A DNA stretch of 64,000 bases from UBA10906 sp049296695 (GTDB lineage: Bacteria; Pseudomonadota; Gammaproteobacteria; Methylococcales; Methylomonadaceae): contig JBAQSX010000179.1 of assembly GCA_049296695.1 (NCBI GenBank), positions 1-64,000 on the forward strand, given 5' to 3'. Numbering within the stretch: position 1 is the first letter of the stretch; every line of letters begins with the position of its first letter. The notes under the pieces are model-generated. The model did not search any database. It was not told where the DNA came from and saw only the letters and a program-made list of their open reading frames with translations. The position numbers and the translations under genes are program-made. Below are positions 23,702 to 31,736 of the stretch, one piece after another.

Positions 23702-25714
23702 TTAAACTGTGGGCAGAGAACGTTTAACACCTGCCATTTCATTGCGATACCGCGCTAATGTCCACAGCGGAAAGAATTTATCATAGCCGTGATATTTCAA
23801 ATAAAACACGCGTGGGAAACCGGGCGCGGTGAAACATTTGTCATGCCACACGCCATCGGCTTGTTGGGCGTGGAGAATAAAATCAATCCCTGCTTTGACT
23901 TCAGGGCTATGCGCTTCACCTGCCGCCATTAATGCCAGCAATGCCCACGCGGTTTGAAAGGCGGTGCTGACTTTATATGTGCCGCGTTGGCTGTCATCGT
24001 GGTAGCTGAAATTATCTTCACCCCAGCCGCCGTCAGCGCGTTGCACACTTTTCAGCCATGCGACTGCTTTAGTGTACAGCGGGTCAGTTTTGGGCAGACT
24101 GGTTTGTTCTAAGCCCAATAACACCGACCAAGTGCCGTAAATATAGTTAGTCCCCCAACGTCCAAACCATGAGCCATCGGCTTCTTGCTCAGTGCGTAAA
24201 TACTGCAAAGTGCGTTCTAAAGCGGGTAAATACTCATCGTGGTTTTGAGCCACTCTTGCCATAAGCATCGCGCAACGCGCACTCACGTCAGCAGTCGGCG
24301 GGTCTAATAACGCGCCGTGGTCAGCGAAGGGAATTTCGTTTAAGTAGTAATAAGTGTTATCAACGTCAAACGCGCCATAACCGCCGTTTTTAGACTGCAT
24401 GTCCACCACCCAACGGGTGGCTCGATGAATCGATTCTTGCAACTGCGGCAATTCTGAATCCGCCATAGCAAAACCGACAATCGCGGTATCGTCAACGTCA
24501 GGATAATGTGGATTGGCGAATTGAAATGCCCAACCGCCACCTTGCACGTTAGGACGGCTAATGCGCCAATCACCCGCTTCATCGGATAATTGTTTGCTTT
24601 TTAACCAATCGTAAGCTCTAGTCAATGCTTTGCTAGTATGCGCGTGTTCTAAGGCTTGTTTGCCTTTGCTGTTATCGCCTTTATCAGTTTCTTGCAACGC
24701 TAAGGCGGCAAGTGCCGTGTCCCAAATCGGTGATAAACAAGGCTGGCAATAAGCATCGTTTTCATTAATCACTAATAATTTATCAATAGCTTTGCGAGCG
24801 GTTACTACATATTCATGGTTTTTATCAAAACCTAATAATAATAACGATTGATAAGCACTGACCATCGCGGGAAAAATCGCGCCTAAACCATCTTCACCAT
24901 TTAAACGCTCAATAATCCATTCTTGGGCTTTTAAAATCGCTTTATCGCGCATTTTATTAGGAATTAATGGACGCGTTTTTCTACCCAATATATCCAAACC
25001 TAAAAAGATTTTATTTAATAAAGTCCGTTCAGGAAAATAATGTTGTTCTTTATCAGGATGGATTAAAAATAATTCTAAAATATCAACTTTATGCGGATTT
25101 TTAGCAGTTGCTTTTAAAGTGCATAAAATAAATAAAGGTACCATTACCGTTCTTGACCAATAGGATACTTTATCTAAATGAAAGGGAAACCATTTAGGAA
25201 ATAACATAATTTCCACTGGAATATAAGGCACACCGCGCCAAGGTAATTGCTCAAATATCGCTAAGGTAATACGCGTAAATACATTGGCTTTAGCAGCACC
25301 GCCTTGGCTTAATATATAGTCGCGTAATTTAACCATGTGAGGGGCATTAATAGCATCGCCTGCCATTTTTAACGCGTAATAGACTTTAACACTGCAACTA
25401 ATATCGCCTTCGCCGCCTGTATATAAGGGATAACTGCCATCTTTTGACTGACGCGAACGCAAATAAACCGCCATTTTCGCTTGCAATGGCTCATCGATTT
25501 CGCCCAAATAGTGCATCATCATGATGTATTCAGAAGGGATTGTACAATCGGCTTCTAATTCAAAAACCCAATAACCGTCTTTGTCTTGCAAACTTAATAA
25601 ATGCTCACGCGCCCGACTAATAGCTTTATCGAGATTGTAAGCGTTAGAATGAATAGCCGTTGCGGAACTCGGTGCATGGCTAGTATATTTTTCAATGCTT
25701 GCATCGGTAAACAT
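23702..25714 (-). CDS. shc: Squalene-hopene cyclase
   Basis: 670 residues, normal length. The protonating DxDD motif is DVDD at 406-409. QW repeats appear as DKDGYWVFELEA near residue 44, DGSWFGRWG, ADGGWGEDN and other copies. It cyclises squalene to diploptene and diplopterol at the inner membrane. It lies 5 bp after the squalene synthase gene and is followed by hpnG. The codon style matches its neighbours. Confidence 0.97.
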   Translation of the reverse strand: MFTDASIEKYTSHAPSSATAIHSNAYNLDKAISRAREHLLSLQDKDGYWVFELEADCTIPSEYIMMMHYLGEIDEPLQAKMAVYLRSRQSKDGSYPLYTGGEGDISCSVKVYYALKMAGDAINAPHMVKLRDYILSQGGAAKANVFTRITLAIFEQLPWRGVPYIPVEIMLFPKWFPFHLDKVSYWSRTVMVPLFILCTLKATAKNPHKVDILELFLIHPDKEQHYFPERTLLNKIFLGLDILGRKTRPLIPNKMRDKAILKAQEWIIERLNGEDGLGAIFPAMVSAYQSLLLLGFDKNHEYVVTARKAIDKLLVINENDAYCQPCLSPIWDTALAALALQETDKGDNSKGKQALEHAHTSKALTRAYDWLKSKQLSDEAGDWRISRPNVQGGGWAFQFANPHYPDVDDTAIVGFAMADSELPQLQESIHRATRWVVDMQSKNGGYGAFDVDNTYYYLNEIPFADHGALLDPPTADVSARCAMLMARVAQNHDEYLPALERTLQYLRTEQEADGSWFGRWGTNYIYGTWSVLLGLEQTSLPKTDPLYTKAVAWLKSVQRADGGWGEDNFSYHDDSQRGTYKVSTAFQTAWALLALMAAGEAHSPEVKAGIDFILHAQQADGVWHDKCFTAPGFPRVFYLKYHGYDKFFPLWTLARYRNEMAGVKRSLPTV

Positions 25715-25719
25715 AATGA

Positions 25720-26805
25720 TTATTCCTTAATAGTTTTAACGTACTGCCAATCGTTAGTTTTTAAACTACGACTGTTAAGCGTAAATAATAAATGTAATAA
25801 GCCATTAGAGCGGCTAGTAATTTTAGTTAAGGCAATAACGCTTTTAACGCTATTGCGGCTAATTTTGACTTGATTAGACTCAGTAAAACCTAAATTTTGT
25901 TTTATTTTTTTCAAGGTTAATACTGCCATCCCTAATGCCCATAAACAAAATAATCGAATGCCGTTTTCAGAACTAGGGATTAATAAGGTATAACGCAAGG
26001 CATTATGTAAATGTTCTTGGGCAATACTGATTAAATGACTCAAACCTAAACGAAATTGTTCGTTATTATTGTCGGGGGTTAATTGTTTTAAATCAAAACC
26101 CACTTCGGTAAATATATCTTGTGGCAACCAACACACCCCGCGTCCTGCATCGTCCCATATATCTTTTAAGATATTGGTCATTTGCAAACCTTGTCCAAAC
26201 GATACTGATAATTTGAGCATTTCTGCGCGATTCGCGGCAATGTCAGGCGAATAATGACAGAATAATTTGCAGAGCATTTCACCCACGCAACCTGCAACGT
26301 AATAACAGTAATCGTCCATATCGCTCAAGGTTGCCAACCCTGAATGCAGGTCTTGGGCTTGAAACTTAGGCATTCCTTGCGCCATAGTGGTTACGCAAGC
26401 CACTAAGGCTTCAATTTGCGCGGGTTCAAAGCTGTGCATAATGGCAATCACGCGCGGCAACACATGAATTAAGCAATGCTCAGCAGGTATGGTTTGCGCT
26501 GATAATAACGGTGCGAGTTCTAAAGCAAACATTTCCGCGTGTTCACCCGATGTTGCCACTTCAATAAAGCCCACGCAAAAATAGGATTTTTGCTCAGGCG
26601 ATAGTGCCACTTCATCTTCTATAGTATCGATTATGCGACAGAGCAAATACGCATTAGCCACCACACTAAAGAGTTGCGCGGGTAATTGCGGAATGGTTAG
26701 CGCGAAAGTTCTAGATACCCCTGCTAATAATGCCGCCTGAAAATCATCATCATTCAAAGCGTTTAGCGATTTAGGATTATCCAGTGATACTTGCGGTGCG
26801 TTCAT
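25720..26805 (-). CDS. Squalene synthase (phytoene/squalene synthase family)
   Basis: 361 residues from MNAPQVSLDNP. A longer in-frame opening to 26964 adds 53 residues rich in Cys and Lys that do not fit the family. Asp-rich motif 1 is DTIEDE at 60-65 and motif 2 is NILKDIWDDAGRG, which bind the magnesium diphosphates of two farnesyl groups. DTIEDE resembles the one-enzyme squalene synthases (as in eukaryotes and methanotrophs) more than the HpnC/HpnD pair, and no hpnC or hpnE is present. It is the first gene of the operon with shc, hpnG, deacetylase and formyltransferase. Confidence 0.88.
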   Translation of the reverse strand: MNAPQVSLDNPKSLNALNDDDFQAALLAGVSRTFALTIPQLPAQLFSVVANAYLLCRIIDTIEDEVALSPEQKSYFCVGFIEVATSGEHAEMFALELAPLLSAQTIPAEHCLIHVLPRVIAIMHSFEPAQIEALVACVTTMAQGMPKFQAQDLHSGLATLSDMDDYCYYVAGCVGEMLCKLFCHYSPDIAANRAEMLKLSVSFGQGLQMTNILKDIWDDAGRGVCWLPQDIFTEVGFDLKQLTPDNNNEQFRLGLSHLISIAQEHLHNALRYTLLIPSSENGIRLFCLWALGMAVLTLKKIKQNLGFTESNQVKISRNSVKSVIALTKITSRSNGLLHLLFTLNSRSLKTNDWQYVKTIKE

Positions 26806-27170
26806 AGGCTTTAATAACTCAACTTTAGTTAAGAATAATAATAGACGCTTTGTTGGATTTTTGCAAAGACATGTTGTTTTGTTACCAAAATCACAGGCGA
26901 GTGTTGTATTTTTACAAATGCGTGTAAAATTATAGAACACATCTGGTGTTATTTTAGGGTGCAACTTAAGGCAAGCTCATGGAATGCAAAGACCTTGAAA
27001 AGCAAGTGCTTTAGAGACTAACGATTAAGCGGTTATTTATCCGCAATAGCCTTGTCGTTTTTTCACAACAAAGCCTTCACTAACACGACCATGTTTTAGC
27101 GCATTCTTTAGAATGTTTTTTATTATTTCACGCAACAGCCACAGTCTGTAGCGACCATTTGGAGTCAATC
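26806..27170. promoter_or_regulatory. Divergent control region between squalene synthase and hpnH
   Basis: A 365-bp gap separates the two divergent hopanoid transcription units and must hold both promoters. No family A-F repeat is present, unlike most gaps of this size. A hexamer-like TTGTTA/TATTAT pair cannot be assigned with certainty. The ribosome site TGGAG at 27160-27164 is 6 bp before the hpnH ATG. A 12-codon reading frame at 26979-27014 has no ribosome site. Confidence 0.45.
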
Positions 27171-28271
27171 ATGGGTGTTCCACTGCGCCAGCAATTCACC
27201 GTCGGTAAATATTTATTAACGCAAAAACTCAAAGGCGTAAAAAAATACCCTTTAGTGTTAATGTTAGAACCCTTGTTTCGTTGTAATTTAGAATGCGCGG
27301 GTTGCGGTAAAATTGATTATCCTGACGATATTTTAGATAAACGCTTATCGTTTGAAGAATGTATGCAGGCCGTTGATGAATGTAACGCGCCTATGGTTTC
27401 CATTCCGGGCGGCGAGCCATTAATTCATAAAGAAATGCCGCAAATTGTGGCGGGCATTATTGCCAGAAAGAAATACGTTTATTTATGTACTAATGCTTTA
27501 TTATTAAAAAAACGCATCGGTGATTATACCCCATCACCTTATTTAACTTTTTCAGTGCATTTAGATGGCATGAAAGAGCGTCATGACGCTTCTGTGTGTC
27601 AAGAAGGGGTATTTGAACGAGCCGTAGAAGCCATTAAATTAGCTTTAGATAAAGGTTTTAGAGTCACTGTTAATTGCACCTTATTTCAAGGAGAAACCGC
27701 GCCAGAAGTAGCCGAATTTTTAGATTATGTGATGGAATTAGGTGTTGAAGGTGTCACTATCGCTCCTGGTTTTAGTTATGAACGCGCTCCGCAACAAGAC
27801 GTGTTTATTAAGGGCAAAGATATTAAAGAATTATTCCGTGGCATTTTTAAAATTGGCAAAAACCGCAAATGGAAATTAAATCATTCCTCATTATATTTAG
27901 ATTTTCTTGCGGGTAATCAAAATTATAATTGTACGCCTTGGGGCAATCCCACTCGTAATGTTTTTGGTTGGCAAAAACCCTGTTATCTATTAGCCGATGA
28001 AGGTAATGCGGCCAGTTTTCAAGAGTTATTAGATACCACGCCGTGGGATAAATACGGTAATGTCAATAATCCTAAATGTGCCAGTTGTATGGCGCATTGT
28101 GGTTATGAAGCCACAGCTGTTGAAGATATGTTAAAAAATCCATTAAAAGGTTTATTACTGAGTCTGCGTGGTATTAAAACTGAAGGCGATTTTGTACCAG
28201 AACCCGCGCCCAGCTATGAAAATGAAAAACCAGCTTCGACTTTGTCAGGTATTCCAATTAGAGTAGAATAA
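27171..28271 (+). CDS. hpnH: Adenosyl-hopene transferase HpnH (radical SAM)
   Basis: 366 residues from MGVPLRQQFTVGKYLL, the family-typical start. An ATG 12 bp upstream overlaps the ribosome site. The radical SAM cysteines are C38, C42 and C45 in FRCNLECAGCGK, followed by SIPGGEPLIHKE. The C-terminal half keeps CTPWGNPTRNVFGWQKPCY and a later CASCMAHCGYE cluster. It joins 5'-deoxyadenosine to diploptene, making adenosylhopane for HpnG. It is transcribed away from the squalene synthase operon and is followed by a clear terminator. Confidence 0.95.
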   Translation: MGVPLRQQFTVGKYLLTQKLKGVKKYPLVLMLEPLFRCNLECAGCGKIDYPDDILDKRLSFEECMQAVDECNAPMVSIPGGEPLIHKEMPQIVAGIIARKKYVYLCTNALLLKKRIGDYTPSPYLTFSVHLDGMKERHDASVCQEGVFERAVEAIKLALDKGFRVTVNCTLFQGETAPEVAEFLDYVMELGVEGVTIAPGFSYERAPQQDVFIKGKDIKELFRGIFKIGKNRKWKLNHSSLYLDFLAGNQNYNCTPWGNPTRNVFGWQKPCYLLADEGNAASFQELLDTTPWDKYGNVNNPKCASCMAHCGYEATAVEDMLKNPLKGLLLSLRGIKTEGDFVPEPAPSYENEKPASTLSGIPIRVE

Positions 28272-28278
28272 GTTTGAT

Positions 28279-28312
28279 AACCTGATAGATTTAAAAACCT
28301 ATCAGGTTTTTT
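28279..28312 (+). terminator. Intrinsic terminator after hpnH
   Basis: The stem AACCTGATAG / CTATCAGGTT with a 10-base loop is followed by TTTTC. It begins 8 bp after the hpnH stop and separates it from the MlaC-like gene. Confidence 0.85.
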
Positions 28313-28352
28313 CTTGCTCTATTAAAAACAAAAACAACAAAGGTTTTTATTT

Positions 28353-28964
28353 ATGAAATTAAAACAATTTAAAAAGTTAATCGTATTTATTGGTACTTTA
28401 TTAATCACAAGTTACGCGTTTGCTAAAGACGAAACCAGTGCTAAAGAAGTGGTTAGTCATTTTCATGAGCAACTCATTGAAGTCATGAAAGAAGGCAAGC
28501 AATTAGGCTATGAAGGGCGTTATAAAAAACTGTATGAGCCTATTAATGATAGTCATGACTTGGCTAAAATTGCGCGAATTGTGGTGGGTAAAGACGGTGA
28601 AAAATTATCTGAAACGCAACAACAACAGTTAATTGATGTATTCACTAAATTAAGTGTGGCTTCTTATGCGCATAATTTTAAAGATTATAGTGGTGAGAGT
28701 TTTGCTATTGATTCCGAAGAAGAAACCGCGCGGGGCGGTAAAGTGGTTCACGCCCATTTGAGCATTCCTAATGAAAAGGAAGTGAAATTTGATTATATGC
28801 TCAAAGAAAAAGGTACAAGCTGGCGGATTATCAATATAATTGCCAATGGTGTAAGCGATTTAGCTTTAAAACGCTCCGAATACACTAGCATTTTAGAACG
28901 CGAAGGCTTTGATGCCTTAATCGCTAAAATTAACGAGAAAATAGAAAATTATTCAAAACTATAG
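28353..28964 (+). CDS. mlaC: MlaC/HpnM-type periplasmic lipid carrier
   Basis: 203 residues. A signal peptide (MKLKQFKKLIVFIGTLLITSYAFA) is followed by the MlaC/Ttg2D fold: VSHFHEQLIEVMKEGKQLGYEGRYKK (26 residues; key parts VSHFHEQL and GRYKKL), VASYAHNF and WRIINIIANGVSDLALKRSEY. MlaC shuttles phospholipid between the MlaA complex and the inner-membrane MlaFEDB. HpnM is the hopanoid-locus relative, and local context leaves both names open. It precedes mlaA by 11 bp. No mlaFED genes are in the window. Confidence 0.87.
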   Translation: MKLKQFKKLIVFIGTLLITSYAFAKDETSAKEVVSHFHEQLIEVMKEGKQLGYEGRYKKLYEPINDSHDLAKIARIVVGKDGEKLSETQQQQLIDVFTKLSVASYAHNFKDYSGESFAIDSEEETARGGKVVHAHLSIPNEKEVKFDYMLKEKGTSWRIINIIANGVSDLALKRSEYTSILEREGFDALIAKINEKIENYSKL

Positions 28965-28975
28965 GTTTTATAGCA

Positions 28976-29923
28976 ATGAACAAACCCCGCTCTGGTCACT
29001 TTCAAGGTAAGCGTCGATATGGTTTAGCTCTGTTCATAGGACTGCTTGTCTGTGCTAACAACGTTTTAGCTGATGAGGCTAAACCTGTGTATCACTTCAA
29101 TAAATTAGACCCTTACGAACAAATAAACAGAAAAATATATACTTTCAATGATGCCGTTGATGATTATGTAGGTAAGCCTATTTCTGATGCGTATCGTTGG
29201 GTGATGCCACAATTTGTACAAACTCGAATTTTTAATTTCTTTAATAATTTGAAAGGCATTAACGTAGTTATTAATGATGTATTACAAGCTAAATTTAAGC
29301 GTAGCGCGCAAGACACGGGTCGTTTTGCGGTTAATTCTACGGTGGGACTTGGCGGTTTATTTGATGTCGCTGAAAAAATTGGCTGGGAACAAGGTGAAGA
29401 AGATTTCGACCAAACTTTAGCGGTTTGGGGTGTGCATACTGGGCCTTATTTAGTAATCCCCATATTAGGGCCTTTCACCGTGCGCGGCATACCGGGGACA
29501 GTATTTGATACTGCGGCGAACCCTTCGACTTATATCGGTGTGGTGAGCGATATTAACGCGCCTATTCAATTAGTTTCAATGTTAAATACGCGTGCCAATG
29601 CTGAAGGCTCATTAAAATTTATTAATGAAGCGGCGTTAGACCCTTATGTTTTTATGCGCGATTCATTTTTACAATGGCGTAATAATTTAGCAAAAGACGG
29701 TAATGTCAGTGCTGAAATTGATGAATATGAACAAGAAGCCGATAACAGCTCCGCTATTCATCATCTTGATTTTAAAGGCTTTAAAGATGCCGCACACACT
29801 TTTGGCGATACCAGTTCTTCTTTTGCAGAGACAGCACGGGCTTTTAGTAAAGTTAATGAAAACATAGAACAATTAAAACAACAAAGTAGCCATAAGAAAC
29901 CTAAAACTAAAAAGCTAAACTAG
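28976..29923 (+). CDS. mlaA: MlaA/VacJ-family outer-membrane lipid asymmetry protein
   Basis: 315 residues. The hallmark is NKLDPYEQINRKIYTFNDAV at about residues 38-57, with PQFVQTRIFNFFNNL, AQDTGRFAVNSTVGLGGLFD, DFDQTLAVWGV and GPYLVIPILGPFTVR. MlaA removes misplaced phospholipid from the outer leaflet. It normally is a lipoprotein, but here the N-terminal region reads GLLVCANNVLADE. The Cys is preceded by Val rather than Gly, Ala or Ser, so a standard lipobox is missing and cleavage after ADA/LAD-type sites is more likely. The C-terminal 60 residues are charged and extend beyond the usual end. Confidence 0.92.
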   Translation: MNKPRSGHFQGKRRYGLALFIGLLVCANNVLADEAKPVYHFNKLDPYEQINRKIYTFNDAVDDYVGKPISDAYRWVMPQFVQTRIFNFFNNLKGINVVINDVLQAKFKRSAQDTGRFAVNSTVGLGGLFDVAEKIGWEQGEEDFDQTLAVWGVHTGPYLVIPILGPFTVRGIPGTVFDTAANPSTYIGVVSDINAPIQLVSMLNTRANAEGSLKFINEAALDPYVFMRDSFLQWRNNLAKDGNVSAEIDEYEQEADNSSAIHHLDFKGFKDAAHTFGDTSSSFAETARAFSKVNENIEQLKQQSSHKKPKTKKLN

Positions 29924-29979
29924 GTTAATTGAGGTTATTACAGAATTTTTAATTGTGATGAATAATAATTAAAACTCCT

Positions 29980-30309
29980 ATGTGGCGTAATATTTTTATT
30001 CTAGTATTCAGTCTTGTTTCACTCTGTTGCCATGCAAAGACAATTGATTGCCAGCAGATTAATACTATTATTAATAAACACTATCCTAGTGTTCCCCATC
30101 CTTTATGGGGACAAGTTATAAATAATAAAAGTTACTTTTATTCAGCCCCCAATAAGGCTTGTATTAATAAAAAACTATTTATTATAAAAGGTGACTTTGT
30201 CACCATTTATACGCCTTACGATAAATGGCTGTCTGTTATGTTTATTAATAGCCGCACAGGTGATGATTTTATGGGCTGGGTTTTGGCTAATACTATTAAA
30301 ATTGAATAA
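29980..30309 (+). CDS. Small secreted protein, SH3-like
   Basis: 109 residues, not recognised as a named family. A signal peptide (MWRNIFILVFSLVSLCCHA) is followed by a short beta-rich domain. FYSAPNKAC, GDFVTIYTPYDKWLSVMFI and DFMGWVLANTIKI resemble bacterial SH3 (SH3b) domains, where a final GWV strand is usual. Two Cys in the mature part could pair. It follows mlaA by 57 bp and is closed by a strong terminator. A periplasmic role is likely but the target is unknown. Confidence 0.7.
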   Translation: MWRNIFILVFSLVSLCCHAKTIDCQQINTIINKHYPSVPHPLWGQVINNKSYFYSAPNKACINKKLFIIKGDFVTIYTPYDKWLSVMFINSRTGDDFMGWVLANTIKIE

Positions 30310-30312
30310 AAT

Positions 30313-30337
30313 AAAAAAGCCCTTTTAGGGCTTTTTT
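30313..30337. terminator. Bidirectional terminator between convergent genes
   Basis: The stem AAAAAAGCCC / GGGCTTTTTT around a five-base loop has A-run and T-run on either side. It lies 4 bp after the SH3-like gene and 9 bp before the apt stop, so it serves both strands. Confidence 0.9.
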
Positions 30338-30345
30338 ATGGTCAA

Positions 30346-30861
30346 TTAAAAATGCAATAAAGAATGCACTTCATAAGCGTCTAATTTATCTCTACCTTGT
30401 AGAAAATCTAATTCAATCACAAAAGCACAAGCGGCAACAGTTGCCCCTAATTTTTCCACTAATTCACAGCTCGCTTTTGCTGTGCCACCTGTCGCTAGTA
30501 AATCATCAATTAGTAATACTCTATCCTCTGAGCTGAACGCGTCAATATGCGCCTCTAATATTGCAGAACCGTACTCTAAATCATAAGCCACGCTCTGCAC
30601 GTCGTATGGTAGTTTCCCCGGTTTGCGCAAAGGCACAAAAGGCAAACCCAATTCCCACGCCACCAACGCCCCAAAAATAAAGCCCCGCGCTTCCATACCT
30701 GCCACTACGGTAATATCACGCCCTAAAAACGGTTGTAATAACTGATGCACCGCAAGTCTGAGCATGGCGGGGTCTTGTACTAAAGGCGTTATATCTTTAA
30801 AAATAATGCCTTCTTTTGGAAAATCGGGAATATCTCGAATTTTATTTTTTAAACGTTCCAT
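30346..30861 (-). CDS. apt: Adenine phosphoribosyltransferase
   Basis: 171 residues. The N-terminal IRDIPDFPKEGIIFKDITPL and the PRPP-binding loop VLLIDDLLATGGTAKASCEL are diagnostic, and GMEARGFIFGALVAW adds support. It salvages adenine to AMP. The adenine released by HpnG 7 kb away is one possible source, as inference only. It lies 2 bp downstream of the dehydratase gene. Confidence 0.97.
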   Translation of the reverse strand: MERLKNKIRDIPDFPKEGIIFKDITPLVQDPAMLRLAVHQLLQPFLGRDITVVAGMEARGFIFGALVAWELGLPFVPLRKPGKLPYDVQSVAYDLEYGSAILEAHIDAFSSEDRVLLIDDLLATGGTAKASCELVEKLGATVAACAFVIELDFLQGRDKLDAYEVHSLLHF

Positions 30862-30863
30862 TA

Positions 30864-31241
30864 TTAATCCTTCTTTATATATTTAAAACGTGGGTCATCG
30901 GGTGTGCCTTCAAATACACCATTGGATTCTACCGCCGCATCCCAAAGAATTACCTCTTCAATTTTCTTGGCTAAAGCAAAATCTTTTTCAGTAATACCTT
31001 TTGCTGAATGCGTCACTAATTTAATAATAACAAACGCATAGGAAATAGACATATCAGGATGATGCCATGCTTTTTCAGCTAAATGTCCGACAGTATTGAC
31101 TACCATTAAAGTCGCCTTCCAACCACTGGTTTTTATTTTGCGGCGAATCCAGCCATTTTCATAAAACCAATGCGGTAATTCAGTTTGCAGGCGTTGAATA
31201 ATTTCAACATCAGATAATGGTATTTCGTGAGTATGAGCCAT
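30864..31241 (-). CDS. phhB: 4a-hydroxytetrahydrobiopterin dehydratase-like protein
   Basis: 125 residues. The pterin-4-alpha-carbinolamine dehydratase core is seen as KAWHHPDMSISYAFVIIKL (His-His-Pro catalytic site) and VTHSAKGITEKDFALAKKIE. The family recycles pterin cofactor for aromatic amino acid hydroxylases or acts in other pterin chemistry. No phhA is in the window. It heads a two-gene unit with apt. Confidence 0.9.
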   Translation of the reverse strand: MAHTHEIPLSDVEIIQRLQTELPHWFYENGWIRRKIKTSGWKATLMVVNTVGHLAEKAWHHPDMSISYAFVIIKLVTHSAKGITEKDFALAKKIEEVILWDAAVESNGVFEGTPDDPRFKYIKKD

Positions 31242-31736
31242 GATAATCCTTAGCGAAATGAAAAAAAGTATTTGTAATCTAATGCAATGAAATAAATGAT
31301 ATTTTGGTAGTGCTTCAAAAAAGTAGGTTAGTGAATGTCAAGTTATCGGAGTCCAAAACATGTTTTGGATTCCAACTAAAAACGTGTTTGATTAAATCCT
31401 ACTCTTTTGAGGCACTACCAAATAATGATAAATACAAACTGTATTTATTATCTATTCAAAAATTATAACTATAATTATTTGTAACTACCTTAGCTCAATT
31501 AATTATTCTATTGTCTGAATCAGGACTTACAGGATTTCAAGATTCACAAGATTTATCCTGTAGTCTTATAACCATAGAAAATCCTGATTCAGACACAAGT
31601 AAGCTAGGTAATTACAATTATTTTTATATTTAAGGATAGATAGTTAAAAAATAGAGTCTAACACTGGTTATTTTAACCATTTATATTATTCTTAAGCGAA
31701 TTAAACATTATTTATTACGGCAAGAGGCTAACCATC
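31242..31736. repeat. 495-bp gap with family F/D composite, family-A hairpin and the chemosensory promoter
   Basis: At 31303-31422 is a 120-bp element whose ends TTTGGTAGTGC and GCACTACCAAA are inverted, with TCAAAA/TTTTGA continuing the arms. A family-D palindrome sits inside it at 31348-31373. At 31513-31594 is a family-A copy (GTCTGAATCAGG to ATCCTGATTCAGAC). The last 140 bases are AT-rich and should carry the promoter of the chemosensory operon, with ribosome-site-like CAAGAGG at about 31721. Confidence 0.7.

Noticed and set aside
26979..27014. 12-codon frame in the squalene synthase/hpnH gap, possible leader peptide
   Set aside because: It has no ribosome site and no hairpin pair that would suggest attenuation.
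31242..31736. Searched for tRNA or small RNA genes in the large gap
   Set aside because: No cloverleaf or T-loop consensus (GTTCGAATC type) was seen; the structure present is explained by repeat families A, D and F.
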